Shown here in pieces: positions 52,008-61,235 of a stretch of 64,000 bases of DNA; position 1 is the stretch's first letter; each line of letters starts with the position of its first letter. The notes beneath the pieces were generated by a model. It did not search any database. It saw only the letters and a program-made list of their open reading frames with translations, and had not been told where the DNA came from. The DNA comes from Leptospira mtsangambouensis. Lineage in GTDB: Bacteria > Spirochaetota > Leptospiria > Leptospirales > Leptospiraceae. The translations under genes and the position numbers were made by a program. Location: positions 598,001-662,000 of the forward strand of contig NZ_RQHK01000002.1 of NCBI RefSeq assembly GCF_004770475.1, written 5' to 3'.

Positions 52008-55000
52008 ATGCAAAACATTGCTAAATTCATTACCGATAAAACACTTATCATTCAGTTTATATTAGTCCTTTTCGTTTTGATTGGACTTTCACGTTTACTC
52101 TCAATGCACAGGGAAGCTTTTCCGAATGTGGCACTCGATAAAATCGTTGTCGAGGCTCCTCTCCCTGGTGCCACCCCGGAAGAAATTGAACGTTTAGTTG
52201 CCATTCCGATTGAAAAAAAATTACGAGCAGTAGCCAAGATAGATAAAATTCGAAGTTATAACTTGGAAAACGTAAGTGTGATCATGATCTTCATCGTAGA
52301 GGGGACAAAGAATACTAAAAAAGTTTTAGATGATGTCAAGGATGCCGTTGATTCCGTTCGATTGCCGGATAACGCACAAAAACCCAAGGTACGAGAAATC
52401 ACAACGGAAAAACAGGAAGTTATCAGTTTAGCACTTTCAGTAAAAGAAGAAACTAAAGATTCTACTTCCGACTACCGTAAGTTACGTGATACTGCAAAAG
52501 CCTTTGAAGATCGTTTTTTTCAAATTAAAGAAATTGCCGAGATTGAAAAAATTGGATATAGAAATCGTGAGTTTCTTGTGGAAGTAAATCCCAAAGCTCT
52601 CAATGCAAAAGAAGTTGGGTTAAATACCGTTCTAAATGCTTTGGGCTCACGAAATATAAATATCCCATCTGGTCGGTTGAAAGTGAATGGAACCGAATAC
52701 CTACTTCGAACTCGTGGGGATTTTGAAGAAGCAAAGGATATGCTTTCTGTTCCGATGTTAGGAAACGAATTTGGATTTGCTACTGTTTTAAAAGATGTGG
52801 CAAAAGTTTTTGATGGATTTGAAGAAGAAAAAACTTACGAAAAGTTAAACGGTAAAAACAGTATCATCCTTCGTGTTTGGAAAACTGACCAAGCAGATAT
52901 CATTACCACTGCTGAAACTGTAAAAACAGTTGTTTCTTCCATGGAAGGTGACTTTCCGGAAATTGAAACAAAAATCTATGATGATAAAAGTAAGGACGTT
53001 CGTCGCCAACTTGGTGATTTGATTTTAAATTTTGAGACAGGCCTTGTCCTTGTATTGTTGTCACTTATCTTTATCTTGGGTATGCGCTTAAGTATTATGA
53101 TTAGTGTGGCAATTATCTTTATCTTTCTTATTGCCTTTATCTTTTTAAAACAATTTGGATTTACGATCAATACCATCACCATATTTGGAATGGTAATGGT
53201 TCTTGGTATGATGGTGGATAACTCCATCGTTGTGGCGGAAAATACGTATCGATTGATGCAAGAAGGATTGGATAGAAGGGATGCCATCTTACAAACCTTT
53301 AAAGATGTATTGGTTCCACTTCTAGTATCCTTTCTTGTGATTTCAGCTGCATTTTTTCCATTACTCTTTATGAGTGGGGTCATTGGAAAATTCATTTTGG
53401 GAATTCCTGCGGTGGTACTTGTTACACTGGCAAGTTCACTTCTTTTTGCTCTTGTATTTTTACCGAACTGGTTGAATCAATTTTTGCCAAAAAACTTTAA
53501 AGGCCAAATTAAAAAGGATGAATCCATAGAAGAAAAAGAAGGTATCTTTGGGTATGTGATTTCTGGATACAAACGAACGATGACTTTTGCATTAAAACAT
53601 AGGGTTTTTGTTTTGTCCATATTTACCTTTATCTTTTTCTTCACATTGTTTCTTGCTGGAAGATTTTTACCTTTTGTGATGTTTCCTTCTGGAAGTGAAG
53701 AGGACATTGAAATTAAAATTTGGATGCCAATCGGAACAACTCTTCAAAAGAATTTGGAAACCATTGAAAAGATAGAACCTGTTGTTACGAAAATGGCTGG
53801 AAAAGATTTTGTACATTTACGAAGTCGAATTGGAATTCATGAAAATCCAATTACTGATCCAAAACCTGGGCAGGAAGTTCATAGATCGCACCTAACAATG
53901 AAACTTGTGACTGCAGCAGATAGAAAGGAATGGGAAGATGCGAGGGTCCTTGTTAAAAAGATTCGTGAATTTATTCAGGAAAATAAGGTTTCAGGGAATT
54001 TTCCAAAAGAAATGATTTATGATGTAAATGCAAAGATCAAAGGGCCTCCTGTTGGAAAACCTGTGAGTTTGGAAATCCGTGGTGCTGACTTTGCTGTCAT
54101 TCAAGAGATTGCAGATTTATATATTAAAGAATTGAAACAAATGGATGGTGTTTCTGACATTCGAATCGATTTAGAATTAGGAAAGGAAGAATATCGTTTT
54201 TTTGTGAAAGATGAAATTGCTGGACGAACTGATGTCAGTGCTAGGGACATCGCAAGATCCGTTCGTACTGCATTTAACGGTGAAGTTGCTTCTACGATTA
54301 GCAAAGGAGAAGATAAAATCAATATCCTTGTTCGTTTTCCTGAAGCAGAAAGGCAATCAGTTTCAAGTTTGAATTTGGTGAAGGTTGAAAATAGGAACCG
54401 AAGACTGATTCCTTTGAACCAAGTTGCCTATTTTGAAAAGGATCGTGATTACTCCATGATCAACAGGCAAGACTTACAAAGAGTGGTGCGATTGGAAGCA
54501 TCGGTTGATACGGATAAAACAACTTCTTTGTTTGTGAACAGACAACTTAAGAATTTAGTAAATGTTGATAAATATACAAAAGATAGTTACTCAGTTATCT
54601 TTGGTGGAGAACAGGAAGATGCCGGAAAGTCTTTTCGAGATTTAGGTATTTCAATGTTACTTGCCGTTGCTGTAATCTTTGGAATCTTTATTGTATATTT
54701 TAATTCCATTGGAACAACAACTGTCATCATTGGGTCCATTCCTTTCGGAATTGTCGGTGTACTTTTTGCACTAATGACACATGGAATGCCATTAAGTTTT
54801 ATGAGTACTTTAGCAATTGTGGCTCTCAGTGGATCAATTGTTGCAAATACTCTAATTCTCATTACCTTTATTGAGGAACTCCGTTTGCAAGGTATGTCGA
54901 TCGAGGACGCTATTATCAACGGTGGTGCCATCCGTTTGCGGCCAATCTTTTTAACAACAATCAGTACTGTGATTGGGCTTGTGCCAAGTGCTTACGGGAT

Positions 55001-55169
55001 TCCTACTTTGGATCCTTTTGTGCAGCCACTTTCACTTGCGTTTGGATGGGGATTGTTTTTTGCCACAGGAGTGACATTGGTATTTGTTCCTGTTTTATAC
55101 CGAATCAAAGAAGATTTTAAACATATCTTTTCAAAGATATCATTTGCTCGGCTTTTGGGAAAACGTTAG
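52008..55169 (+). CDS. RND-family efflux/exporter permease
   Basis: 1053 residues, full RND length. The N-terminal helix and LPGATPEEIERLVAIPIEKK are standard; helix 4 has MVLGMMVDNSIVVAEN with the proton-relay Asp, and the second half repeats the pattern with ALSGSIVANTLILI. Twelve membrane helices and two large periplasmic loops are seen. Members export drugs, lipids or other hydrophobic compounds with a membrane fusion protein and outer-membrane channel. Neither partner gene is adjacent, which is unusual for this family, so it may use partners encoded elsewhere or export alone. Substrate unknown. Confidence 0.9.
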   Translation: MQNIAKFITDKTLIIQFILVLFVLIGLSRLLSMHREAFPNVALDKIVVEAPLPGATPEEIERLVAIPIEKKLRAVAKIDKIRSYNLENVSVIMIFIVEGTKNTKKVLDDVKDAVDSVRLPDNAQKPKVREITTEKQEVISLALSVKEETKDSTSDYRKLRDTAKAFEDRFFQIKEIAEIEKIGYRNREFLVEVNPKALNAKEVGLNTVLNALGSRNINIPSGRLKVNGTEYLLRTRGDFEEAKDMLSVPMLGNEFGFATVLKDVAKVFDGFEEEKTYEKLNGKNSIILRVWKTDQADIITTAETVKTVVSSMEGDFPEIETKIYDDKSKDVRRQLGDLILNFETGLVLVLLSLIFILGMRLSIMISVAIIFIFLIAFIFLKQFGFTINTITIFGMVMVLGMMVDNSIVVAENTYRLMQEGLDRRDAILQTFKDVLVPLLVSFLVISAAFFPLLFMSGVIGKFILGIPAVVLVTLASSLLFALVFLPNWLNQFLPKNFKGQIKKDESIEEKEGIFGYVISGYKRTMTFALKHRVFVLSIFTFIFFFTLFLAGRFLPFVMFPSGSEEDIEIKIWMPIGTTLQKNLETIEKIEPVVTKMAGKDFVHLRSRIGIHENPITDPKPGQEVHRSHLTMKLVTAADRKEWEDARVLVKKIREFIQENKVSGNFPKEMIYDVNAKIKGPPVGKPVSLEIRGADFAVIQEIADLYIKELKQMDGVSDIRIDLELGKEEYRFFVKDEIAGRTDVSARDIARSVRTAFNGEVASTISKGEDKINILVRFPEAERQSVSSLNLVKVENRNRRLIPLNQVAYFEKDRDYSMINRQDLQRVVRLEASVDTDKTTSLFVNRQLKNLVNVDKYTKDSYSVIFGGEQEDAGKSFRDLGISMLLAVAVIFGIFIVYFNSIGTTTVIIGSIPFGIVGVLFALMTHGMPLSFMSTLAIVALSGSIVANTLILITFIEELRLQGMSIEDAIINGGAIRLRPIFLTTISTVIGLVPSAYGIPTLDPFVQPLSLAFGWGLFFATGVTLVFVPVLYRIKEDFKHIFSKISFARLLGKR

Positions 55170-55190
55170 TTAGTTATGAAACAAAGGCAT

Positions 55191-55511
55191 TTAGTCTGAT
55201 AAAGATTCATTTGCCTTTGCATAATGTTCTGGTTTTAGTTGGGATTTGATCAGAAGAAGAGTGCTTGCGATCACGCCGGCATCATCTGTATATCCTAAGG
55301 CCAAAATTATATCTGGAATCGCATCAATTGGAGAAATAAAATATAACAAAGCAAATGCGATGGAAGCTTTGGCTGTTAGTGAAGTGTTCTCATCCAATAA
55401 ACAATAATACATAGCGATGACATCTTTCACAAAAGGTATTTTTTTTCCTGTTTCTTTTATTTTTTTCCAGAAATTGGTTTTGATAAATTCGATTCTTTCG
55501 TTTTCTTTCAT
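55191..55511 (-). CDS. DUF1232 (YkvA-like) membrane protein
   Basis: 106 residues. The segment FALLYFISPIDAIPDIILALGYTDD (in family order: YxxSPxDxIPD, then GYxDD) is the DUF1232 signature, with two short hydrophobic segments. The N-terminus is basic. Family function unknown; members often sit near membranes and may regulate channels. It lies 8 bases downstream of the ankyrin genes on the same strand, so it may be their last operon member. Convergent with the RND gene. Confidence 0.85.
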   Translation of the reverse strand: MKENERIEFIKTNFWKKIKETGKKIPFVKDVIAMYYCLLDENTSLTAKASIAFALLYFISPIDAIPDIILALGYTDDAGVIASTLLLIKSQLKPEHYAKANESLSD

Positions 55512-55518
55512 AGCGGCT

Positions 55519-56643
55519 TTATTCGACTGATTTTCCCATTTTTTCTTTTAGAAGATCTATGATTTTTTTGTTACCACTTAAAATTGCATAATCCAAAGCA
55601 GAAAAACCATAGTGATTTCTTGAAAAAAGGTTTGCATTGGATTCGATTAAAAGGGTAGCCATTTCTGTATGGTTCCGAATCACCGAATGCATAAGAGGTG
55701 TGATTCCAAAATGATCTTTTTCGTTTGGACTTACATGGAACTGCAATAACATTTTGACCGCTTCCACATGGCCTTCTTTCGCTGCAATGTTCATCGAATT
55801 TCTTCCATATCGATCTTTGGTTTCTGGATTTGCTTTTGCTTTTAGCAACATTTCGATTGCTTTGGTTTGATTTTTCTTTGAGGCATATAACAAAGCAGTC
55901 AAACCATCTTTATCCTTTGACTCTATATTTGCACCTGCGGAAACTAAAAGTTCAAGAAAATTGGTTTTATCTTTTTTTGCAGCATCAATCAAAGCAGTTA
56001 GGTCATCTTCATCTCTGGCATCCAGATCAATTTTTGCTTCAATTAAAGCTTTTGCTATTTCGAAATTATTTTTGTCAATAGCAATGGTAAGGGCATTCCA
56101 AGTGTATTTATCAAATAAATTTAAATTTGCCTTTTCTTCGATTAAGATTTTTGTAATTTCTAACTTTCCAAAGCTGCTGGCATGCATCAAAGCATTTCTT
56201 CCTTCTTTATCCTGATCATTTATTGATGCACCCGATTGAATTAAGATTTTTGTTATCTCTGCAAATCCATGGAAAGAAGCACAGATGAGTGGGGTAGTGC
56301 CTGAACTATTTCTTGTATTCGCGGATGCTCCTGAATGGAGTAGGCGGATTACAATTTCTTTACGTCCGAAACAACTGGCAATGAGGAGTGGAGTTTCACC
56401 AAATTTGTTTTCGGCATTTATATTAACACGATTTTCAATCAGAAGTTCAACCATTTGTAAGTTTCCTTCCGTAATTGCATCTTCGATGTATGATTTTCCG
56501 TTCGGATCTACCCAGTTGACATCTACGTTTTTTATATTTTTTCGGAATGTTCTTTGGTCATTTCTAAGGATTGCACCTTTAATCATTAAATTGGTGCAGG
56601 AGAATGTGAGAAGGGTTATGGCCGATAAAAGAAATACTTTCAT
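55519..56643 (-). CDS. Ankyrin-repeat lipoprotein (large)
   Basis: 374 residues. A short signal with lipobox TLLTFSC near Cys 16 is followed by about ten ankyrin repeats from residue 55 to the end, each in the form GETPLLIASCFGRKEIVIRL or GLTALLYASKKNQTKAIEML. A lipobox indicates export, so this is a periplasmic or surface ankyrin protein, not a cytoplasmic one. Exported bacterial ankyrin proteins bind partner proteins or protect them. It overlaps the smaller ankyrin gene by 4 bases (ATGA), so the pair are made together. Confidence 0.86.
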   Translation of the reverse strand: MKVFLLSAITLLTFSCTNLMIKGAILRNDQRTFRKNIKNVDVNWVDPNGKSYIEDAITEGNLQMVELLIENRVNINAENKFGETPLLIASCFGRKEIVIRLLHSGASANTRNSSGTTPLICASFHGFAEITKILIQSGASINDQDKEGRNALMHASSFGKLEITKILIEEKANLNLFDKYTWNALTIAIDKNNFEIAKALIEAKIDLDARDEDDLTALIDAAKKDKTNFLELLVSAGANIESKDKDGLTALLYASKKNQTKAIEMLLKAKANPETKDRYGRNSMNIAAKEGHVEAVKMLLQFHVSPNEKDHFGITPLMHSVIRNHTEMATLLIESNANLFSRNHYGFSALDYAILSGNKKIIDLLKEKMGKSVE

Positions 56644-57377
56644 TTTCCTTCTCCGTATTGTAATAAGAGTATTTTTACTTCTGATTGCCCGTATTCGGTT
56701 GCATAATCTTCTGCAGTTTGGCCTTGTTTGTCTTTTAAGTATACGTTGCTATTTTTTTCTAATAGAAGTTTGAAAATTTCATACCGACCAAAAATACTTG
56801 CATACATTAAAGCTGTCTTACCATTTACGTCTTGTTTGTTGGTATCTGGTTCCAGTGAAAGAAGTTGTTTCGTAATTTCTTTATATCCTTTTTGTGAAGA
56901 CCACATCAAGGGAGTAATTCCAAAATTGTTGGTTATATTCGGGTCCGGTTTGTATTTGATGAGTAAGTTGACCATGGCAAGATTACCATTGAAGCTTGCT
57001 GATAGTAAGGGGGAGCCATTTGTTTTTGATTTTGTATTTACGTTCGCATTGGAGTCGAGGAGAATGCGAGCCACTTCTAAGTAACGATTTTTGACTGCCC
57101 AAGCTAAAGCGGTATACCCTTGGTCATCTTTTTTCTCAATTTCAGCATTTGCGGCCAGGAGTTGTTTCACAATATCGCTATAACCAAATTTTGCAGCAAG
57201 GATAAGGGCGGTTTCTCCACTGAAATTTGCATTTTCTGTTGGAGTCTTTTCATCAATATATTGTTTTACTGTTTTGATTTCACCATTGGAAGCTGCGATT
57301 CGCAAACTTCTCGAACTACATTGAACGAAGCCAAAACAAACAAAAAATAAAATGCTTAAGGAGGTTTTAAATTTCAT
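56640..57377 (-). CDS. Ankyrin-repeat lipoprotein (small)
   Basis: 245 residues with signal and lipobox FGFVQC near Cys 20. Six or seven ankyrin repeats follow, for example GETALILAAKFGYSDIVKQL and GITPLMWSSQKGYKEITKQL. The repeats are close to those of the larger neighbour, indicating duplication. First of the two coupled ankyrin genes, and only 4 bases from the S41 protease gene upstream, so all three are likely one transcript. Its ligand is probably a protein. Confidence 0.86.
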   Translation of the reverse strand: MKFKTSLSILFFVCFGFVQCSSRSLRIAASNGEIKTVKQYIDEKTPTENANFSGETALILAAKFGYSDIVKQLLAANAEIEKKDDQGYTALAWAVKNRYLEVARILLDSNANVNTKSKTNGSPLLSASFNGNLAMVNLLIKYKPDPNITNNFGITPLMWSSQKGYKEITKQLLSLEPDTNKQDVNGKTALMYASIFGRYEIFKLLLEKNSNVYLKDKQGQTAEDYATEYGQSEVKILLLQYGEGK

Positions 57378-57381
57378 ATGA

Positions 57382-58875
57382 TTACTCTGTAATATTATCT
57401 AAATAAATTTCAAAAAAATGAAGAGTTCGGTCTAGGAGTAAATCTTTGGAATCAATTTGTTCTTCTGTTGCAAAGGAATTCGATACATTGTTTTTTTTGA
57501 AAACGGAAGTAATATTTGAATTGGGATTTGTTTGATTTTCATTTGCATTTTTTTGAAATTTTACTGTGTTCCAATGGTCACTTTCATATTCTTTAAATGT
57601 GTTTGGATTTGAGATTTCTAGCAAAACGTCAGGGTTAATTCCTTTCCCTTGAATTTCATAACCGGATGGCAAAATGTATTTACCGATTGTTATTTCATAT
57701 ACATAACCATTGTATGGTTCAAATGAATAAAGTGATTGGAACGTTCCCTTCCCATAGGTTTTACTTCCAAAGATGATTGCATTTTCATTTTCCCTGAGAC
57801 TGCCTGCAATTAATTCAGAAGCACCAATTGACTTTTCGTTTACCAGAACGGCAATTGGGATGTTGACTATTTTTTTTACACCTACAGATGGTCCAATTTG
57901 TTTGTCTTTTTGGTTTTCGATGATGGTAAATAAATTTGGTTTTGATGAAAATAAACTTAAAAAATCTTGTACAACATTGAGTGAACTTACCTTCGCATCT
58001 CTTAAATCCAGGACAATGCCAGCTATTTTTCTGTTTTTGTTCTCGAGTGAGTGCGAGATGATTTTTTTTGCTGCAGTTGCGGTTGTTAGATTGTGATCTA
58101 AATACCGAATGGTTTTCATTTTTAATACTAAGATGTTTTTGTTACCACGGTGGATTTTGTAGGAAATTTCTTTAAGAGCATTGATGACATCTTTTTTTTC
58201 TAAGAATGATAGTTCTTTAGATTTTGTGAGTCTTGTTAAATGGTCGGTTTCTTCTAAGTAACCTTGGATACTTTTTGCGATTAAATCTTCTTTGAATTTT
58301 TCTAATACTTCGGCATCAACTGTGGTTTCTTTTTTTATATTGTAAATTTGATTCAAAATTGTTTCAAACTCTTGGTGGTCAAGATTGAGTTCTGAAAAAT
58401 AAATGGAGAGTTCCTTTCTTAAATTTTTATTGATATTGGTTTTTGATTTTTCTTCCTGTTTGTCGTTTTTTATCAAAACATATTTATCTGTTTCTGATCC
58501 AAGAATTTGTCCATTTGTTATGTTGGTTAGATCCTTTTTGTATTTTTCATAATACTTTCTTGGGTAAAAATCAATGCCGATTGTAGAGTAGGCAGCCATC
58601 ACTGCTGAGCCGTATCCGGCAGAGGCATCAATTCGTTTTTTTTCGATATGTGATACACTCACTTGTTCTTTGATAAGGAGAAATTGGAATAAATTGAATT
58701 TCCCTTCATATAAATACTGAAATTTAGACTCGGCTTTTAAAGTTTGTTTTTGGGTACTTCGAGTGATTTTTGGTATAGTTTTTTTTTGTGTTTGGTTACA
58801 AGAAAGAAGGACAAAAATTAAAATAAAAAGATGAAACGAGTGCGCTCGTCTTTTTTTTATCGAGTGAGGGACCAT
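57382..58875 (-). CDS. S41-family peptidase, lipoprotein, without a recognisable PDZ domain
   Basis: 497 residues from ATG at 58875 (MVPHSIKKRRAHSF), giving a short basic head and lipobox ILIFVLLSC; an in-frame ATG at 58914 adds 13. The catalytic domain is C-terminal: AGIVLDLRDAKVSSLN, AVLVNEKSIGASELIAGSL with the nucleophilic Ser, and GSKTYGKGTFQSL with the general-base Lys, then GKGINPDV. A normal C-terminal processing protease has a PDZ domain before this; here a long helical, charged region (60-290) takes its place. It may take substrates through a partner, perhaps the two ankyrin lipoproteins encoded just downstream. Confidence 0.83.
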   Translation of the reverse strand: MVPHSIKKRRAHSFHLFILIFVLLSCNQTQKKTIPKITRSTQKQTLKAESKFQYLYEGKFNLFQFLLIKEQVSVSHIEKKRIDASAGYGSAVMAAYSTIGIDFYPRKYYEKYKKDLTNITNGQILGSETDKYVLIKNDKQEEKSKTNINKNLRKELSIYFSELNLDHQEFETILNQIYNIKKETTVDAEVLEKFKEDLIAKSIQGYLEETDHLTRLTKSKELSFLEKKDVINALKEISYKIHRGNKNILVLKMKTIRYLDHNLTTATAAKKIISHSLENKNRKIAGIVLDLRDAKVSSLNVVQDFLSLFSSKPNLFTIIENQKDKQIGPSVGVKKIVNIPIAVLVNEKSIGASELIAGSLRENENAIIFGSKTYGKGTFQSLYSFEPYNGYVYEITIGKYILPSGYEIQGKGINPDVLLEISNPNTFKEYESDHWNTVKFQKNANENQTNPNSNITSVFKKNNVSNSFATEEQIDSKDLLLDRTLHFFEIYLDNITE

Positions 58876-59083
58876 TCGCTTTTTTAAAGTTATTTGGAAA
58901 TTGAGAAAAATCATTTTTTTAGGGGTTATCGATTAAGGTAATAGAAAGAGGTTGTGTCTTGGTTTGGTCAAATTAAAAAATAACAAAATAGCCAACTGCT
59001 GTAGAAATTTGAAGTTTTGTTTTCGTTCCAATGGAACGTTTTTCTTCGGTTTTAGGTTGTTTGCATTGGAGACGAAAGACAGA

Positions 59084-59569
59084 ATGAACAGAAGATTGAA
59101 ATTTACGACAGTAGTTTTATTTTTTATATTCTTTGGAATTTATGGAGAACCAGCCAAATCAAAACAACCAGAGCTAATTCAAAAACCATCTGTACTTTAT
59201 TATACGATCGATAAAGCTCAAATTCGAAAACTGGTTCTTGGTCTAGGTTACACAATCGTTTCTGATGACGAGAAGTTGATGATTTTGGCTTACCAGGATT
59301 CAAAAGTTGGTCTTATGTTTTCTAATGATACTTCAATGCAATTTTATTCTTCATTCAATTCTGATAAACCAAACAAAATTAATTTAGCAAATCGTTGGAA
59401 TCAGAAAATGAGATATTCCCGTAGTTACTTAGATACTGATGGAAGACTTATTATCGAAAGCGATTTTGATTATAGTGGTGGAGTGAGTGAAGAAGCAATT
59501 CGTGAATTTTTGCAGAAATTTCAGATTCTCAACTCACAATTTACCACCTTGCTCATTCTTGCGGAATGA
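59084..59569 (+). CDS. Secreted YbjN-domain protein
   Basis: 161 residues from ATG at 59084 (MNRRLKFTTVVLFFIFFGIY), a signal peptide ending near GEPAKS; the frame open from 58952 lies in spacer. The YbjN pattern is visible: LVLGLGYTIVSDDEKLMIL, NLANRWNQKMRYSRSYLD, then SDFDYSGGVSEEAIREFL. YbjN proteins are putative sensory or chaperone-like factors; this one is exported. Alone on its strand, about 170 bases from the divergent S41 gene. Confidence 0.75.
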   Translation: MNRRLKFTTVVLFFIFFGIYGEPAKSKQPELIQKPSVLYYTIDKAQIRKLVLGLGYTIVSDDEKLMILAYQDSKVGLMFSNDTSMQFYSSFNSDKPNKINLANRWNQKMRYSRSYLDTDGRLIIESDFDYSGGVSEEAIREFLQKFQILNSQFTTLLILAE

Positions 59570-59741
59570 ATTGGTGGATTTAAAATAATTCATAATCCGA
59601 TAGATCATTGAAAATTGGAAGATTATTAAGTAAAAGAAATCACCTAATCCATCTAGAAAAATAATTTTCACTGAATGGTCTTTGGGAGAATATGGAAAGG
59701 TAATACGAAATTTTTATAAATTAAAACAATTGAGGTAAAGT

Positions 59742-60203
59742 ATGTCCCGCCCTTTCAAAGTATTAGGTATCCAACAAGTCGCCATTGGTGGTGAATCAAA
59801 AGAAAAATTATCCAAGTTTTGGGTCGATGTGATGGGACTCACGAAAGTGTCTGATTATAAAAGTGAAAAAGAAAATGTGGATGAGGATATTTTGTCCATG
59901 GGAAATGGTCCTTTCAAAGTTGAGATTGATTTGATGCAACCCATTGACCCAAACAAAAGTCCAAAAGTGCACGACCCAAAACTCAATCATATTGGTCTTT
60001 GGATTGATAAATTGGAAGAATGTGTTGATTATTTGACAAAACAAGGAGTTCGGTTCACTCCTGGTGGGATTCGTAAAGGGGCAGCTGGATACAATGTTTG
60101 TTTCATCCACCCAAAGGGAAATGAAGAATTTCCACTCTGTAGCGAAGGAGTACTTGTTGAACTCGTCCAAGCTCCAGAAGATGTGATCAAGGCATTAGGT
60201 TAA
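59742..60203 (+). CDS. VOC-superfamily protein (glyoxalase/epimerase-like)
   Basis: 153 residues, two beta-alpha-beta-beta-beta modules: [19 protein letters not shown] at the start and [18 protein letters not shown] in the middle, with [12 protein letters not shown] and [13 protein letters not shown] at the end. Methylmalonyl-CoA epimerase is the nearest picture ([10 protein letters not shown] is close to HPKSTGGVLIEL). The first metal His (normally HVAIA) reads QVAIG; the middle His and final Glu remain. So one metal ligand is missing or displaced, and activity is uncertain. Ends at a hairpin terminator. Confidence 0.75.
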   Translation: MSRPFKVLGIQQVAIGGESKEKLSKFWVDVMGLTKVSDYKSEKENVDEDILSMGNGPFKVEIDLMQPIDPNKSPKVHDPKLNHIGLWIDKLEECVDYLTKQGVRFTPGGIRKGAAGYNVCFIHPKGNEEFPLCSEGVLVELVQAPEDVIKALG

Positions 60204-60212
60204 TTCATATAA

Positions 60213-60254
60213 CTCTGGCAATTGTGAAGTGCAAACTTCAATGGGTTGCCAGAG
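60213..60254. other. Nested hairpin in the spacer after the VOC gene
   Basis: Outer arms CTCTGGCAA (60213-60221) and TTGCCAGAG (60246-60254) are exact; inside, TGAAGT (60225-60230) pairs with ACTTCA (60235-60240) around GCAA. It is followed by A's on the plus strand, so it is not itself a terminator on that strand. Confidence 0.5.
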
Positions 60255-60263
60255 AAAAAATAG

Positions 60264-60289
60264 AATCCAATTTAGTTTTGGATTTTTTT
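60264..60289 (+). terminator. Rho-independent terminator after the VOC gene
   Basis: AATCCAA (60264-60270) and TTGGATT (60278-60284) pair around a 7-base loop, followed by a T run. It overlaps the 3' end of the convergent membrane-protein gene. Confidence 0.7.
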
Positions 60290-61225
60290 ATGAGTCCATC
60301 TCCAATACAAATAAGCAAAGAGTGCAAGACTAGTTGTAATGATAAATTGTGTTAGGTGGACTACTGTCGCATACACAAGTCCTTCTCCTGGATCTCTTCC
60401 TAAAATAATAAATCCCGATATGATGGCAGCATGAAATACTCCGATTCCAGATGGAGCCGAGGGAATGGCAACACCCATCCCACCTAAAAACATAAAGAGT
60501 AGAGCTTCTGGAAAACTTAGAGGCATACCAATTAATAATCCGGCAAGTAAATAGGAAACAGCATAACCAAATACCCAAGTAGGAATTGAATAAAGGACTG
60601 GTTTCAGTAATTTATCGCCTTTTAGAAATGATGAAAATTCGACTAAATGATGGTCAAGTTTGTCTTCGTATAGCCCGTGTTTGCCGACAAAACCAAATAG
60701 TTTTTTGATAAAACTACGTAAGGGATCTAAAAAGTAACGAACAACAATAAGCCCAACAATCATTCCCAAAATGACAAGAGCGGAAATTAAAAGAAGGCTT
60801 AAGTTTTTGGATTGGCCAAGTCCCATATAAAAGAGGGCTGCGGCACCTATTACCACGACAGAACCCAAATCCATCACCTTTTCTAAAAAGATACGACTGA
60901 AAAGATGGGTCAGTGGAAGTTCAGTATCTCGTTTGTTCATAATGAGACGAACAAGATCTCCACCTCTTGCAGGAAGAACCATATTAAGGCCCACACCGAT
61001 GATGGCGGTGGAAAATGCTTTCGCAAAACTAATCTTTTTTTCTAAAAGATAATACCAGCGAATCGAAAAGGGAACAAATGCCCAAAGATTGGATAAAAAT
61101 AACAAAGGGAAAATCCACCAGTTGATTTTTCCTTCTAAACGTTCAAATTCAGCAAGGTCAAAGTTCTTGGAAAGAAAATAGACCGCAATGCCTGAAACTA
61201 AGATTCCAAATAATAATTTTCTCAT
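60272..61225 (-). CDS. Lysylphosphatidylglycerol synthase-type (UPF0104) membrane protein
   Basis: 317 residues, about eight membrane helices. Family motifs: VGLNMVLPARGGDLVRLIMN near 80, then SRIFLEKVMDLG, and GVAIPSAPSGIGVFHAAI near 250. This is the flippase-like domain of MprF and of the AglD/YbhN family; the lysyl transferase part is absent, so it is unlikely to aminoacylate lipid alone. It may move lipid-linked molecules. The start lies 10 bases downstream of the HIT gene's stop, on the same strand. Confidence 0.88.
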   Translation of the reverse strand: MRKLLFGILVSGIAVYFLSKNFDLAEFERLEGKINWWIFPLLFLSNLWAFVPFSIRWYYLLEKKISFAKAFSTAIIGVGLNMVLPARGGDLVRLIMNKRDTELPLTHLFSRIFLEKVMDLGSVVVIGAAALFYMGLGQSKNLSLLLISALVILGMIVGLIVVRYFLDPLRSFIKKLFGFVGKHGLYEDKLDHHLVEFSSFLKGDKLLKPVLYSIPTWVFGYAVSYLLAGLLIGMPLSFPEALLFMFLGGMGVAIPSAPSGIGVFHAAIISGFIILGRDPGEGLVYATVVHLTQFIITTSLALFAYLYWRWTHKKIQN

Positions 61226-61235
61226 ATTCCCCTAA

